Part shown: piece by piece, positions 1 through 9,725 of the stretch
Layout: each line of letters opens with the position of its first letter
How positions within the stretch are numbered: position 1 is the stretch's first letter
Assembly (NCBI GenBank): GCA_046594915.1
Contig: JBKJRC010000003.1
Span: forward strand, 124,001 to 188,000
Direction: 5' to 3'
DNA length: 64,000 nucleotides
DNA from: Methylotenera_A sp046594915
GTDB taxonomy: Bacteria > Pseudomonadota > Gammaproteobacteria > Burkholderiales > Methylophilaceae
Made by a program: the position numbers and the translations under genes
Notes under the pieces: generated by a model
Database searches by the model: none
What the model was told of the DNA's origin: nothing
What the model saw: the letters and a program-made list of their open reading frames with translations, nothing else

Positions 1-2
1 AT

Positions 3-203
3 ACGCCTTATTTCGCAATATCCAGTAAAGCAGGCAAAGCCGTTTTGCACGATTTGCCCAATGGCAATTACACACTCAAAGCGTGGCATTATGCGCTGGC
101 AAAAGATAAAGAGCTGGTTGAAAAGCCGCTGCTAGTGAAAGAGGTGCAAAATGTTGTTATGCAACTTACACTTAAACCTTTTATAATCCCCGCCAGAAAA
201 TAA
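3..203 (+). CDS. C-terminal fragment of a probable periplasmic beta-sandwich protein
   Basis: An open frame runs in from the left edge and stops at TAA 201-203, giving 66 residues. The visible part contains KAGKAVLHDLPNGNYTLKAWH, a pattern of the carboxypeptidase-regulatory-like or cupredoxin-like folds seen in proteins often labelled methylamine utilization protein in methylotrophs. The N-terminus, signal peptide and any copper ligands lie outside the window, so function cannot be assigned. It is followed after 69 bases by the GGDEF-EAL gene on the same strand. The family guess rests only on this C-terminal motif. Confidence 0.5.
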   Translation, partial: TPYFAISSKAGKAVLHDLPNGNYTLKAWHYALAKDKELVEKPLLVKEVQNVVMQLTLKPFIIPARK

Positions 204-272
204 CCATATCTTCCAGAAATAACCCGTTTTTTATAGTTAACTTAAATTAATAACCAATAATAATCCATTCTA

Positions 273-2708
273 ATGAAGCTACCTTTTAAGAGCTTACAAA
301 GCCGCATCATCTTTTTGTTTCTTAGCCTCATTTTGGCGGTGCAGTTTTTTGGCTTCGTCGCTATCTGGCTCAGCATCAATAAAAACGCGCGCGTGGCGAT
401 TACCGAGCAATTAGGTGTGGGCGAACAAGTGCTGCGCACGGTAATTATCAGGAGTGGCGAGAATTTAGCCTTAAGCACACGCATTTTAGCCACCGATTAC
501 GGTTTTCGTCAGGCAATTGCCAGCAACGACAAAGAGACGATTCAATCGGCATTAGAAAACAGTGGTACCAGAATCGAATCTAACGTCAATATGCTCTACA
601 GTCCAGGTGGCAGCAGGCAAGTTGCATCAGGCAACCTGCCTGGCAACATGACAGATGCGCCCATTTTACGCTTGATTGAAAGCGCGCAAAATGGTGGCGA
701 TGCATTTAACACGGCGGTATTTGGCGGCGTGCCGTATTTGCTGGTGGCGGTGCCAGTAAAAGCGCCGCTAACCATTGCGTGGATTATTACCGGCTTTAAA
801 ATTGACGATAGCTGGGCGCAGCGCATTCAGGACGTGTCACACTTAGAAGTGAGTTTTGTCACTAAAACGGCCGCTAATCATACGTCTGCTAGTCATGCAC
901 CTGAAGGCAAATCGCAATGGAATTTATCTTCCAGCACCATGAGCAAATTATCGGCGCAAGATACGATTGGCGGTATTCCTGATAACTGGCTGCAGCAGGT
1001 AAGTCATAAAAAAGCCGCTATGACCAAAACGTTAGACAGTGAAATTTCTATTCAAGGGTTGGATTACAGCACACGTTATGTTGAATTATTAAATCATGAC
1101 GACCAAGTGTTAATCGCGGTATTGCAGCGCTCGATTAGTGAATCTTTGGCGCCTTATCTCAGTTTGCAACTGAACCTGCTAGCACTGACTATTTTGGGCG
1201 CACTGGTATTTATTGCGGGCAGTATTTTCACCGCAAAACGCATTACCAAGCCTTTAACTGCGCTGGTTAAAACCGCCGAATTACTGGAAAAAGGCGATTA
1301 CAGCAAAGCGATTCAATCGAATAGAAACGATGAAATAGGGCATTTAAGCCGCACGTTTGATCGTATGCGCGAAGCGGTAGCAGAGCGTGAACAGAAAATC
1401 AGTAAACTGGCGTATTGGGACGAATTAACCCAATTGCCCAACCGCGCTTTTTTTACCGATCAACTGGTTAAGTTTTCTGAAAACTATCAGCAAAATCAGC
1501 AGACTTTTTCGGTATTAATGATGGATCTGGATCGATTTAAGCATGTGAATGATGTGCTAGGCCACACTGTCGCGGACCATTTATTAACGGGCGTGGCAGA
1601 GCGATTAACCCATAGTTGTAAAAGTGAGCAGGACGTTGTTGCGCGTTTGGGCGGCGATGAATTCGGCATTATTTTGGCCAATACCGATACAAACACGGCA
1701 TTAGAAGTATCTAGACGATTGCATACTGCACTGGAAACGCCGATTGCGCTAAACCATTCTTTTGTCGATTTAAGCGCGGGTGTCGGCATTGCCAATTATC
1801 CCGAGCATGCAAACGATATTGAAGTGTTGTTGAGCCGCGCAGAAATTGCCATGTATGCGGCTAAAAATTCGCCAGGCAGTGTTTGTGTTTATCACAGCGG
1901 CTTAGATGTGGCGAACGAGGAAAATCTATCGCTGATTAGCGAGATTAAAGTGGCGGTTGAACAAAACCAATTTTGTTTATACGTGCAACCTAAAATTGAT
2001 TTTTTAACCGGCAAAGTACTGGCGGCAGAAGCCTTGGTGCGCTGGAATCATCCAGAGCGCGGCTTGGTGTTCCCCGATATGTTTATTCCATTTGCAGAAA
2101 AAACTGGGCATATCGATAAAATCAGTTACTGGATGCTATCAGAAGCTGCGCGCTACGCCGCACTCTGGCAAAAACAGGGCTTGCATATTGCGCTGGCAGT
2201 TAATCTTTCGGCCAGAGATTTAATCGATGTGGAATTACCCAATAAATTAAAAAAAATATTAGATGAACATCAATTATCGGCGCATTCTATCTCGCTGGAA
2301 ATCACCGAAAGCAGCATTATGGACGACCCAGAACGCGCGCTGGAAACGGTAGAACGCATCGCCAAAATGGGCATTCAATTATCCATTGACGATTTTGGCA
2401 CTGGTTATTCTTCGCTGGCTTATTTAAAACGCTTGCCAGTGAATGAGCTTAAAATCGATCGCTCGTTTGTGATGAATATCGAGCGCGATCAAGATGACGT
2501 GACGATTGTGAAATCAACCATTGAATTAGGTCACAACCTAGGCTTAAAAGTGGTGGCAGAAGGCATTGAGAATCAAAAAGTGTGGGATATTTTAAAAAGT
2601 ATGGGCTGTGATTACGGGCAAGGTTATTTGATGAGTAAACCGATAGACGCCGAAAAATTTTTAGATTGGACGCTACGATGGTCTGCCATGCCAGCCTTGA
2701 CGGCATGA
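273..2708 (+). CDS. Membrane-bound GGDEF-EAL cyclic-di-GMP signalling protein
   Basis: Predicted inner-membrane protein of 811 residues that could make and/or degrade cyclic-di-GMP. One N-terminal membrane segment (about 10-32) precedes a periplasmic sensor region (about 33-300). A second membrane segment (about 300-320) and a HAMP-like linker (about 320-375) lead to the GGDEF domain with an intact GGDEF at residues 460-464. The EAL domain follows, with EAL at 586-588 and a later DDFGTGYSS motif, so both catalytic signatures are kept. The inhibitory I-site RxxD expected just before GGDEF is absent: its Arg position is Ser. No clear Shine-Dalgarno precedes the ATG. Which activity dominates cannot be told from sequence. 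Confidence 0.93.
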   Translation: MKLPFKSLQSRIIFLFLSLILAVQFFGFVAIWLSINKNARVAITEQLGVGEQVLRTVIIRSGENLALSTRILATDYGFRQAIASNDKETIQSALENSGTRIESNVNMLYSPGGSRQVASGNLPGNMTDAPILRLIESAQNGGDAFNTAVFGGVPYLLVAVPVKAPLTIAWIITGFKIDDSWAQRIQDVSHLEVSFVTKTAANHTSASHAPEGKSQWNLSSSTMSKLSAQDTIGGIPDNWLQQVSHKKAAMTKTLDSEISIQGLDYSTRYVELLNHDDQVLIAVLQRSISESLAPYLSLQLNLLALTILGALVFIAGSIFTAKRITKPLTALVKTAELLEKGDYSKAIQSNRNDEIGHLSRTFDRMREAVAEREQKISKLAYWDELTQLPNRAFFTDQLVKFSENYQQNQQTFSVLMMDLDRFKHVNDVLGHTVADHLLTGVAERLTHSCKSEQDVVARLGGDEFGIILANTDTNTALEVSRRLHTALETPIALNHSFVDLSAGVGIANYPEHANDIEVLLSRAEIAMYAAKNSPGSVCVYHSGLDVANEENLSLISEIKVAVEQNQFCLYVQPKIDFLTGKVLAAEALVRWNHPERGLVFPDMFIPFAEKTGHIDKISYWMLSEAARYAALWQKQGLHIALAVNLSARDLIDVELPNKLKKILDEHQLSAHSISLEITESSIMDDPERALETVERIAKMGIQLSIDDFGTGYSSLAYLKRLPVNELKIDRSFVMNIERDQDDVTIVKSTIELGHNLGLKVVAEGIENQKVWDILKSMGCDYGQGYLMSKPIDAEKFLDWTLRWSAMPALTA

Positions 2709-2834
2709 CAGTTCGATTGAAAAGTTAACCACTATTTTTGCCCAAAAAAATAAGTTAACTTAAATACAAATCGACTCAATATTAAGTTAATTGAACTACA
2801 GATTAACCTAATTTTTGTTCAGCAGAATTCTGCA

Positions 2835-3821
2835 TCACTTCATTCTTTTCTTATCATTGTTTTGCTTTTCGCCAATGTGCGCTTCACCGCGTTTTTTGGC
2901 TAAAATCACCTGTTTTTGCCGCTCAGTTAAACTTTTCTTTTTTTCTTCACTAATCGTGTTATAGCAATAAGGGCAAGAAATGCCCGGCGTGTATTGATCG
3001 CTTTGCATTTCAGCAGGCGAAAGCGGGTGGCGGCAGGCGTAACATTGATCAAATTCGCCCACTGCCAAATTGTGTTTAACTGCCACGCGCTGATCAAATA
3101 CAAAACACTCACCTTGCCATAAACTATCTTTTTCTTCCACGGTTTCCAGATATTTTAAAATGCCGCCTTGCAAGTGATAAACGGCTTCAAAACCTTGCGC
3201 CATCATATAACTACTGGCTTTTTCACAACGGATTCCGCCCGTGCAAAACATGGCGACTTTTTTATGCTTGGACTTATCCAAGTTTTTTGCAACGTATTCT
3301 GGAAACTCCCGAAACGTCGTCGTTTTCGGATCAATCGCACCTTTAAACGTGCCAATATCCACCTCGTAATCGTTGCGCGTATCAATCAAAATCACGTCTG
3401 GATCTGAGATTAATACGTTCCAATCTTGCGCGTTGACATATGTGCCAACTTGTTTGGTTGGGCTAACGCCCGCAACGCCTAAAGTGACGATTTCTTTTTT
3501 CAGTTTCACCTTCATGCGGTAAAACGGATGTTCGTTGGCGTAAGATTCTTTGTGCTCTAAGTCGGCGAATTTACCTTCAAATATTGCGTCAGTTCGCAAA
3601 AAATGCAAAACTTTTAGGATATTTTCTGGTGGCCCAGCAATCGTGCCGTTAATGCCCTCAGAGGCTAATAAAATGGTGCCTTTAATACGATGCGCTTCGC
3701 AAGCGTCAAGAATAGGTGCTTGCAGCGCCGCGTAGTTTGGCAGGCTAACAAATTTATACAGTGCGGCGGTGAGATATTTTTGCTCGATGTCGGGTTTTTG
3801 CTTAGTATGGGATGTTGACAT
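2835..3821 (-). CDS. trhO: tRNA uridine(34) hydroxylase TrhO (rhodanese family, YceA/UPF0176)
   Basis: Cytoplasmic tRNA-modifying protein of 328 residues, in a family that oxygenates U34 of certain tRNAs to 5-hydroxyuridine. An N-terminal acylphosphatase-like region is followed by a rhodanese domain with the loop CTGGIRC starting at about Cys193. A C-terminal zinc-ribbon-like pair, CYAC and CPYC, comes next, then a lysine-rich tail. I chose the ATG at 3821; an in-frame TTG five codons upstream (3836) is also possible, and neither has a good ribosome binding site. The gene lies downstream of fhcC on the same strand but about 65 bases away, so co-transcription is uncertain. Confidence 0.92.
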   Translation of the reverse strand: MSTSHTKQKPDIEQKYLTAALYKFVSLPNYAALQAPILDACEAHRIKGTILLASEGINGTIAGPPENILKVLHFLRTDAIFEGKFADLEHKESYANEHPFYRMKVKLKKEIVTLGVAGVSPTKQVGTYVNAQDWNVLISDPDVILIDTRNDYEVDIGTFKGAIDPKTTTFREFPEYVAKNLDKSKHKKVAMFCTGGIRCEKASSYMMAQGFEAVYHLQGGILKYLETVEEKDSLWQGECFVFDQRVAVKHNLAVGEFDQCYACRHPLSPAEMQSDQYTPGISCPYCYNTISEEKKKSLTERQKQVILAKKRGEAHIGEKQNNDKKRMK

Positions 3822-3886
3822 GGTGATGCTTAACAATGACTAAAAAGCCATTTTAACACTGACCGTAACTATGTAGAAACATCAGG

Positions 3887-4573
3887 TCAAACAGAAATAT
3901 CAGCGTTGCAAATCAGTATTTCGCCATTGCCATTACAGGCTAAATCACCCGCATAACGTTGCACTCGCCGGTTTTTTATGGCATTAAAGCGTGTAGTTAA
4001 CCCATTAAATGACTTAAAAAGTAGCGCTAAAAACGGCAAACTGTGTGTGCCACAATCTTGAATTGTGGCGTGTAATTGCGGTGTTTTGGTGAGCAAAATA
4101 GTACCGCGCTTCATGCCGAAACCAACATAGCGGCTAACACTTTCATAAACGCCAATCGTGCCGGCAATCATGCGGCTACCGCAATATTCGCCAGCGTTGC
4201 CATCAATTAAAATCAGGCCGCGGCGCATTAGGTCGCCAACGCGGTCGCTGGCATTGCCCTGGCAATTAATGGTTCCGCCACGCATTTGGCTACCCAAAAA
4301 ATCGCCGCAATCGCCTTCAATGCTAATTTGCCCTTGCGTCATTTTGTGACCAATATAATCTAATTGCTGATTGGCATTTTTGAAAATAATATGGTTGCTG
4401 TTAGTGCCAGAAATATCAAAATAATCGCTAATTTTCGGTGAAATTTGAGTGTTAAGTAAGCTGAGGTTTTCAATTTGCGCAGTCGTTAAATGCGCTAAAT
4501 TATTGGGTGTTAAAAAGCGACAATCAATCTGCTGCGTAATCGTTGGTTTAAGCGCGAATGTACGTTGGTTCAC
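3887..4573 (-). CDS. fhcC: Formyltransferase/hydrolase complex subunit C (FhcC)
   Basis: Subunit C of the bacterial Fhc complex, which converts formyl-H4MPT to formate in methylotrophs. It is 228 residues and dominated by a glycine-rich beta-helix with repeats such as GGTINCQGNASDRVG, as in the C-terminal domain of glutamate synthase large subunit and archaeal FwdC/FmdC. The start is GTG, overlapping the fhcD stop by four bases (GTGA), which indicates translational coupling. It is the last fhc gene of a minus-strand operon B-A-PPOX-D-C. Confidence 0.93.
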   Translation of the reverse strand: MNQRTFALKPTITQQIDCRFLTPNNLAHLTTAQIENLSLLNTQISPKISDYFDISGTNSNHIIFKNANQQLDYIGHKMTQGQISIEGDCGDFLGSQMRGGTINCQGNASDRVGDLMRRGLILIDGNAGEYCGSRMIAGTIGVYESVSRYVGFGMKRGTILLTKTPQLHATIQDCGTHSLPFLALLFKSFNGLTTRFNAIKNRRVQRYAGDLACNGNGEILICNADISV

Positions 4574-5505
4574 GATGCAAATTCACCCATAATTTCATGC
4601 AATTTAAAATGATGCGGGCCTAATTTTCCGCCATAATTTCCCGCAGAAATACGTTTTACGCCGCAGGCATCAATGCCTTTTTTATTCAAGTTGCAAATGG
4701 CTTGAATGCCAACGCGCATGGCAGTTGCAATATCTTCAAATGTCAACCCGTCAATCACGATTTCCAGCACGCTTTCAATATTGTCGCTTAATTCGCTATT
4801 CACCAAGCCTTTTAATGTGGGGCAAAACGCATCGTTGGTAGAGGCGAACATTTTTGGGTATTTGCTACCGACTTTTGAGCCTGAACGCACTACGCCACCA
4901 GGAAAAGGCATAATTACATTAGGCACTTGTTTCATCGCCTCAATCGCGGTTTCCGCTGCGTGCAAAGCGGCAGCTTGCGAAGTAGCTAAAATCAAAAAAT
5001 TACCACCGCCAATCGCGCGCACCATGCCAGTGGATTCTTGCACGAGAAACTCGCCATCCATCACAGGGATGCGCCAATATCTTATACCATTAATCAATTT
5101 GGACGTTTGGTAGCCATCGCCAAAGTAACGCAAATTTTTGCCTAAATTGATTTGGTCTATTTCCAATCCATCATTCGGCTCAATACCCGCAAACGCCGCC
5201 GCAGTCGGGCAGGTGAGTATGCATTGCCCCATGCGCGTTTCCAATTGTTGCATTAATACTTTGCTACCCATTGCAAACATCAACATGCTGATGCCAGGTC
5301 TGCCGTCTGGCGTTTCGTCGCTAGACAATCCGCGTTCTACTCCCGCTTCAACGCCACAGCCAATCACGCTGGTGGCAAATCCTGTCATGGCGTTGGCGGC
5401 ATGATAAGCCCATTTTAGGCTAACTGCGGTGACGATAACGCGTGTAGCCCGCATATTAAATGCTTCGGCAAATGTGTCGTCAATTTGTATGCTGTTAATT
5501 TGCAT
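4570..5505 (-). CDS. fhcD: Formylmethanofuran:H4MPT formyltransferase (FhcD)
   Basis: Soluble 311-residue formyltransferase, the D subunit of the Fhc complex. It moves the formyl group between H4MPT and a methanofuran-type carrier before hydrolysis. The sequence is recognisable end to end as the Ftr family, with a conserved start region TFAEAFNMRATRVIVTA and a C-terminal GNYGGKLGPHHFKLHEI. Length matches the family (about 300). It starts nine bases after the stop of the PPOX gene and overlaps fhcC by four bases, so it sits inside one transcription unit. H4MPT-linked C1 transfer in a betaproteobacterium is a strong marker of methylotrophy. Confidence 0.95.
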   Translation of the reverse strand: MQINSIQIDDTFAEAFNMRATRVIVTAVSLKWAYHAANAMTGFATSVIGCGVEAGVERGLSSDETPDGRPGISMLMFAMGSKVLMQQLETRMGQCILTCPTAAAFAGIEPNDGLEIDQINLGKNLRYFGDGYQTSKLINGIRYWRIPVMDGEFLVQESTGMVRAIGGGNFLILATSQAAALHAAETAIEAMKQVPNVIMPFPGGVVRSGSKVGSKYPKMFASTNDAFCPTLKGLVNSELSDNIESVLEIVIDGLTFEDIATAMRVGIQAICNLNKKGIDACGVKRISAGNYGGKLGPHHFKLHEIMGEFAS

Positions 5506-5514
5506 GTTTAGGCT

Positions 5515-6174
5515 TTAAGCATCATCCGCGCCTGCCTGAATTTTGCTTATCCATTGCGTAATATCTATAGTGCCAGTGGTTTTTGATTTAGCTAAATCAG
5601 CCGATGGCAACACATCTTGAAATAAATCGATGCGCTTCCATTCAGCCAAGGGCGTTTCACAATCAGTGCGCGGCACATATCTTGAACTTCTCACTTTTTC
5701 GTATTTTGGAATATAGCGCGGGCAATTTTGCCATAATTCAGATAATTTAACCTTCACCACAAAATCGGCTTCTTTATAATGCGCGAGTAATTTGGCATCT
5801 TGCGAAATGCTGGCTGTGCCTTGCACGCGGATGCGGTGCGGCCGCTCGAACGAGATAAATAACATGCCGACATTGGCATTGCCATTGATGTTGCCCATGC
5901 TCAAAAACATGCCGTTTCCATCGTAACTGGGGAATATTAATGTATGAGGGTCAAGCACTTTGACAAAGCCAGCATCGCCACCTTTATACGAAACGGTTGG
6001 CTCGCCTTTGTCGTTAATCGTGCTTAAAAAGAACATCTCGCTATGCTCAATAAAGCCTTTGGCGTCGTCATTAAATTCAACGTGGCTAGCTAATTGTTCA
6101 ATGCGATCGGCCATTTTTTCGGTGCCAAATTGCGCTTGTAATGCGCGGTGCTGTTTGCTGTAATGTATGCTCAA
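5515..6174 (-). CDS. Pyridoxamine 5'-phosphate oxidase-like flavin-binding protein inside the fhc operon
   Basis: A 219-residue protein of the PPOX (split-barrel FMN-binding) superfamily. It has the typical stretch MFFLSTINDKGEPTVSYKGG near residues 48-67 and the later SFERPHRIRVQGTA segment. True PdxH features are not evident, so it is probably a general flavin or F420-type split-barrel protein rather than a vitamin B6 enzyme. The start codon lies one base after the fhcA stop, and fhcD begins nine bases after its own stop, so it is co-transcribed with the Fhc subunits. A role tied to the formyl-transfer pathway is inferred from position only. Confidence 0.85.
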   Translation of the reverse strand: MSIHYSKQHRALQAQFGTEKMADRIEQLASHVEFNDDAKGFIEHSEMFFLSTINDKGEPTVSYKGGDAGFVKVLDPHTLIFPSYDGNGMFLSMGNINGNANVGMLFISFERPHRIRVQGTASISQDAKLLAHYKEADFVVKVKLSELWQNCPRYIPKYEKVRSSRYVPRTDCETPLAEWKRIDLFQDVLPSADLAKSKTTGTIDITQWISKIQAGADDA

Positions 6175-6175
6175 A

Positions 6176-7858
6176 TTACGCTCCTTTTGTATGCACGATT
6201 ATTTTACCGCGCCCGTTGTCGGCGATTTCATCATTGGATATTTTAAAGTTATCTAATTGAATGCTATGGTATTTGTCAAAATATTGTTTTAAGTTTTTTT
6301 CTACGCTCATATCAAATGCAGGTTTAGCGGTATGCGTTGCGCCCCAAACCACTTTCACTACATTGCCATCTTTTACCACTAATTCGCCATCTTTAAACAC
6401 GTAATCCGGTTTGGCAAACATGGCTTCACGGTTTGCTTGGTCGGTGTAAATGGTAATATCTGCCGCTGCGCCTACGCTTAAATGGCCGCGGTCGTTTAAG
6501 CCGATTAATTTAGCTGCGCCAGCGCGCGTCATAATGGCAATTTCGTATAATGAATATTCGCGATTTAAACTGGTTAAGTTGCTCATCGCCTGTGCGTCCA
6601 AGTTAAGCTTTGCAAAGGCTTCATTGCGAAAAGTTTTGTCCATTAACAAGCGAATTAAATGCGGATAGCTGGTAAATGGCGCGCCATTTGGGTGATCAGT
6701 GGTCAGGAAAATACGCCACGGGTCTTCAACCGAAAGGAAAATTTCTAAGCCAATTGCCCATTGCAGCGCATTCACGTAATTTTGGTCACGATATTTAAAC
6801 GGCACCACGCCACAGCCTGCATCGCATTCAATATCCATGATCACCGATTTTTTTGGGTTAGCATATTTTGCATTTAAATGCTGCATCATGCTGTCGCCCG
6901 AAGCAGTAACGGTTTGCCCAAATAGAATCTGCCCAACATCAGCGGTGATATGTTTGTTTTTATTCAGCGCTTCAGAAATCTGCGCAGCGGCGGAGGAGAA
7001 CTTTTTATCGCCTTCTGCGCCGTAACTGTGAAACTGAATATGCGTGAGATGCATAGCAATGCCGTCGCTCGCGCCCATGGTATTGAGCGTTGTTTCAAAA
7101 TTACCCGCCGCGCCGAGATTGTTGCAATGCACATGCAAGGGTTTGGCAATGCCTAAATCATGCACCGCGCGACTTAAACTTTTGAGAATTTGCCGCGGCG
7201 AAACTTGATAGTGACTGTGATTTTCATCCAGATTTAAGCGGCGTTGATTAAATTTAAAAGCCGAAATGCCGCCCGGGTTTACCACTTTGATACCAATGGC
7301 TTGCGTCGCGTGTAATGTCCAAGCTACGTAGTCGTTAATCACTTTTTGGTCGGCATGACCACTCAAAAGCCGCAAAAAGTAATCATCATTGCCCAGCATG
7401 GCGTAGCCACCTTTGTCTATCATTGGCGTATCGGCCATTTCTAGATGCGCTTGACGGGCGTTAATTGGCAAAATCGCAGGTTCAAAAGCGGCGGTATAAC
7501 CCATTTCTATGTATCTAAAACCCGTATCTGCTGTATTTGGCGTTGCATTGTGCGAGCAATTTGGCGTACAAATATGCGCTTCAGGCTCGCTAAAATTTTT
7601 AGTTTCCTGTTGCCATTTATTTTGGAATTCTGGCAGCATCATGCGCGCAATATTCACTTTTCCGCCACCAATATGGCTGTGCATGTCAATTGCGCCAGCC
7701 ATCACGATTTTCCCTGTTAAATCATACGTTTGGCTGATTTTTTCTGTGCTGGCTGGCTTGGCAATAATCCTGCCTTTACGAAAATAAATATCCTGCACCA
7801 CGCCGTCTGCGCCCATCACCGGGCAGTAAATTCGGCCGTTTTTTAAGTGTGTAATCAT
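6176..7858 (-). CDS. fhcA: Formyltransferase/hydrolase complex subunit A (FhcA), formyl hydrolase
   Basis: A 560-residue amidohydrolase-family protein, homologous to archaeal FwdA/FmdA. In bacteria it hydrolyses the formylated methylofuran carrier to formate. Metal-binding features are visible: DMHSHIGGG (HxH) near residue 60, a central histidine-rich strand (PLHVHCNN, HLTHIQFHSYG) and TTDHPNGAPFTSYP near residue 390. Length is standard. The ATG overlaps the fhcB stop by four bases (ATGA), and the PPOX gene follows one base after its stop, both signs of tight coupling. Confidence 0.95.
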   Translation of the reverse strand: MITHLKNGRIYCPVMGADGVVQDIYFRKGRIIAKPASTEKISQTYDLTGKIVMAGAIDMHSHIGGGKVNIARMMLPEFQNKWQQETKNFSEPEAHICTPNCSHNATPNTADTGFRYIEMGYTAAFEPAILPINARQAHLEMADTPMIDKGGYAMLGNDDYFLRLLSGHADQKVINDYVAWTLHATQAIGIKVVNPGGISAFKFNQRRLNLDENHSHYQVSPRQILKSLSRAVHDLGIAKPLHVHCNNLGAAGNFETTLNTMGASDGIAMHLTHIQFHSYGAEGDKKFSSAAAQISEALNKNKHITADVGQILFGQTVTASGDSMMQHLNAKYANPKKSVIMDIECDAGCGVVPFKYRDQNYVNALQWAIGLEIFLSVEDPWRIFLTTDHPNGAPFTSYPHLIRLLMDKTFRNEAFAKLNLDAQAMSNLTSLNREYSLYEIAIMTRAGAAKLIGLNDRGHLSVGAAADITIYTDQANREAMFAKPDYVFKDGELVVKDGNVVKVVWGATHTAKPAFDMSVEKNLKQYFDKYHSIQLDNFKISNDEIADNGRGKIIVHTKGA

Positions 7859-9129
7859 GCTTGATTTGAATCTAGCTGATTTAAATTTAAAAGTTGAGCC
7901 TCAATCTGGTGCACAACTTCGCTCAAGCTTGGCAGGTTATTTTCGCGCACTTTTTTTAATGGTAAAACTACTGCCGAATCCACCCTGAATAATGTACCGC
8001 TGCAATCTAAACCTGGTGTAGCGATGGGGATAAATACAGCAGGCATTTTTTCAAATTTTGTATTGGCATTACCTAAAATAACCAATGGTTTATCGGTTTG
8101 TGGCGGCAATTTCTCTGCATCAAAGCTGTTAAACCAAATCATGGCATCGTAATCGATTCTATTATTGTTTAAACTAACGCCGCTTAACCAAGTGTTGGCG
8201 TTGTTGGCAGATGTATCGCCATCGCTGCCGCCCAAGGATAAGCCCGCTGCGCGACCGGTTCGATTTGCATCATTTTGGTTTAATAATGCGACTGTTTCGG
8301 TAATGCTTTGAATCGTTAATTCGGCATGCGAAAAATTATAATCTTTCGCAACCCAAGCTAATACGGCATATTGGGCTTGCTTTAATTTGTCAGCCACCGT
8401 TTGCAAATTACTTATTTGGATTCCAGCAACACTTTGCGTTTTAAGTATTTTGCCAGCAATTAAAGCGCGCAAAACCGCCATCACTTCTGGTAAATCAGCC
8501 TTGCTACAATGGATAGAGGTGGGCTGTCTGCCATCTGGCGAAACGCCTGCTTTGCTGTTTAGATTTTCGCCGATATAAATTACTTCGCGTTTACGCGCAT
8601 CTGTAAACATGGCGCCTGCATCTTGGTTAGTTAACCATATAAATCGTTCAAAAAATCGTGGGTTATGCGTAACAATATCGGTGCCGATGCACACAATTAT
8701 ATCGGCGCGATTTTTAACTTCGGTCAGCGTTGTCATCTGCCAGCCGGTGCTTTGCAAAACCGCCATATTACGTGCCATGCTTGGGCTGTTCATGTGTTGC
8801 AATTTTCCATTGGTTTTAAGAGCCAAATTATAAATAGCTCTAAAGCCTTGCACGTCGGTGCTTAAGCCCGAAAATAAAGGCTTTTTGCTGGCTTTTAGCA
8901 ATTTGGCAACAAGTAAAACGGCTTGCTGTAAAGCAACAGATTCGCCATTGATTTTTGCTGAATTATCCCTGAAAGGCTGCGCAAAAAACTGGATGCTTTT
9001 TGTACAACCATTGGCTAATACTTTGCTGTGATTTTGCCCAGCTTCAAGTTGTACGTCATCGCACAGCAAGCCGCAAGCTGGGCAGGTGGCTGTGATTGTA
9101 CTTATATTATTTTGTATGATTCTGTGCAT
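7855..9129 (-). CDS. fhcB: Formyltransferase/hydrolase complex subunit B (FhcB)
   Basis: Structural relative of the molybdopterin/tungstopterin subunit FwdB/FmdB of archaeal formylmethanofuran dehydrogenase; the bacterial version is thought to have lost redox function. The N-terminal TCPACGLLCDDVQLE motif is kept. The start is uncertain: in-frame ATGs lie at 9129 (chosen, giving a short leader before CPAC), 9153 and 9204, none with a clear ribosome binding site. It is the first gene of the fhc operon and is divergent from the DUF2721 gene, so the promoter should lie in the short gap between about 9130 and 9250. Confidence 0.9.
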   Translation of the reverse strand: MHRIIQNNISTITATCPACGLLCDDVQLEAGQNHSKVLANGCTKSIQFFAQPFRDNSAKINGESVALQQAVLLVAKLLKASKKPLFSGLSTDVQGFRAIYNLALKTNGKLQHMNSPSMARNMAVLQSTGWQMTTLTEVKNRADIIVCIGTDIVTHNPRFFERFIWLTNQDAGAMFTDARKREVIYIGENLNSKAGVSPDGRQPTSIHCSKADLPEVMAVLRALIAGKILKTQSVAGIQISNLQTVADKLKQAQYAVLAWVAKDYNFSHAELTIQSITETVALLNQNDANRTGRAAGLSLGGSDGDTSANNANTWLSGVSLNNNRIDYDAMIWFNSFDAEKLPPQTDKPLVILGNANTKFEKMPAVFIPIATPGLDCSGTLFRVDSAVVLPLKKVRENNLPSLSEVVHQIEAQLLNLNQLDSNQA

Positions 9130-9248
9130 TAACTTGGGTATTAACTTGCGCATTATTGGGCGTAATTTCCATGTTAAGATTTTGACACAGTTCGCACAAT
9201 TCATGCTTTTGATTTTGTTGCTTTTAACTTTTAATTAATGACGTTAGA

Positions 9249-9725
9249 ATGCACTTACTTAAATTCAAGCTAACAAGCATGCAAATTATTGCCGAAAATT
9301 TAACCAATGTTGCACATGTGATTCAACTGGCCGTTGCGCCTGTTTTTTTGTTAACTGGCATTGGCGCCATTTTAAGCGTGCTTACCGGCAGGCTTGGCAG
9401 ACAAGTCGACCGTTTTAGAGTGCTAACCGAAACAGACACAGTGTTGCCACCAAACCAGTCGCGCGAGCTCACTATATTGGCCGTTCGTGCAGCATGGGTG
9501 CATTGGGCGATTACGCTGTGCACCGCATCTGCCTTGTTTGTTGCGCTGGTGATTGGCGCGTTATTTGTGGGCGCAGTGGTCAACATCAATCCATCGCGCA
9601 TCGTGTCGATTTTATTCATTGTTGCCATGACTAGCTTGATTATTGGCTTGGGCTGCTTTTTGCGCGAGATTTCATTATCGGTGCATATTTTTGATGTGAA
9701 TCAGGATTCAACTAAAAGCAGTTGA
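9249..9725 (+). CDS. DUF2721 family membrane protein
   Basis: A 158-residue protein with the conserved family opening VIQLAVAPVFLLTGIGAIL, which is also a membrane segment, followed by RLGRQVDR. Two further hydrophobic segments lie in the second half, so it is probably an inner-membrane protein with three helices. An ATG eleven codons downstream (9279) is an equally plausible start; no ribosome binding site separates the two. The family has no established function. It is divergent from fhcB with only a short gap between them. Confidence 0.8.
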   Translation: MHLLKFKLTSMQIIAENLTNVAHVIQLAVAPVFLLTGIGAILSVLTGRLGRQVDRFRVLTETDTVLPPNQSRELTILAVRAAWVHWAITLCTASALFVALVIGALFVGAVVNINPSRIVSILFIVAMTSLIIGLGCFLREISLSVHIFDVNQDSTKSS

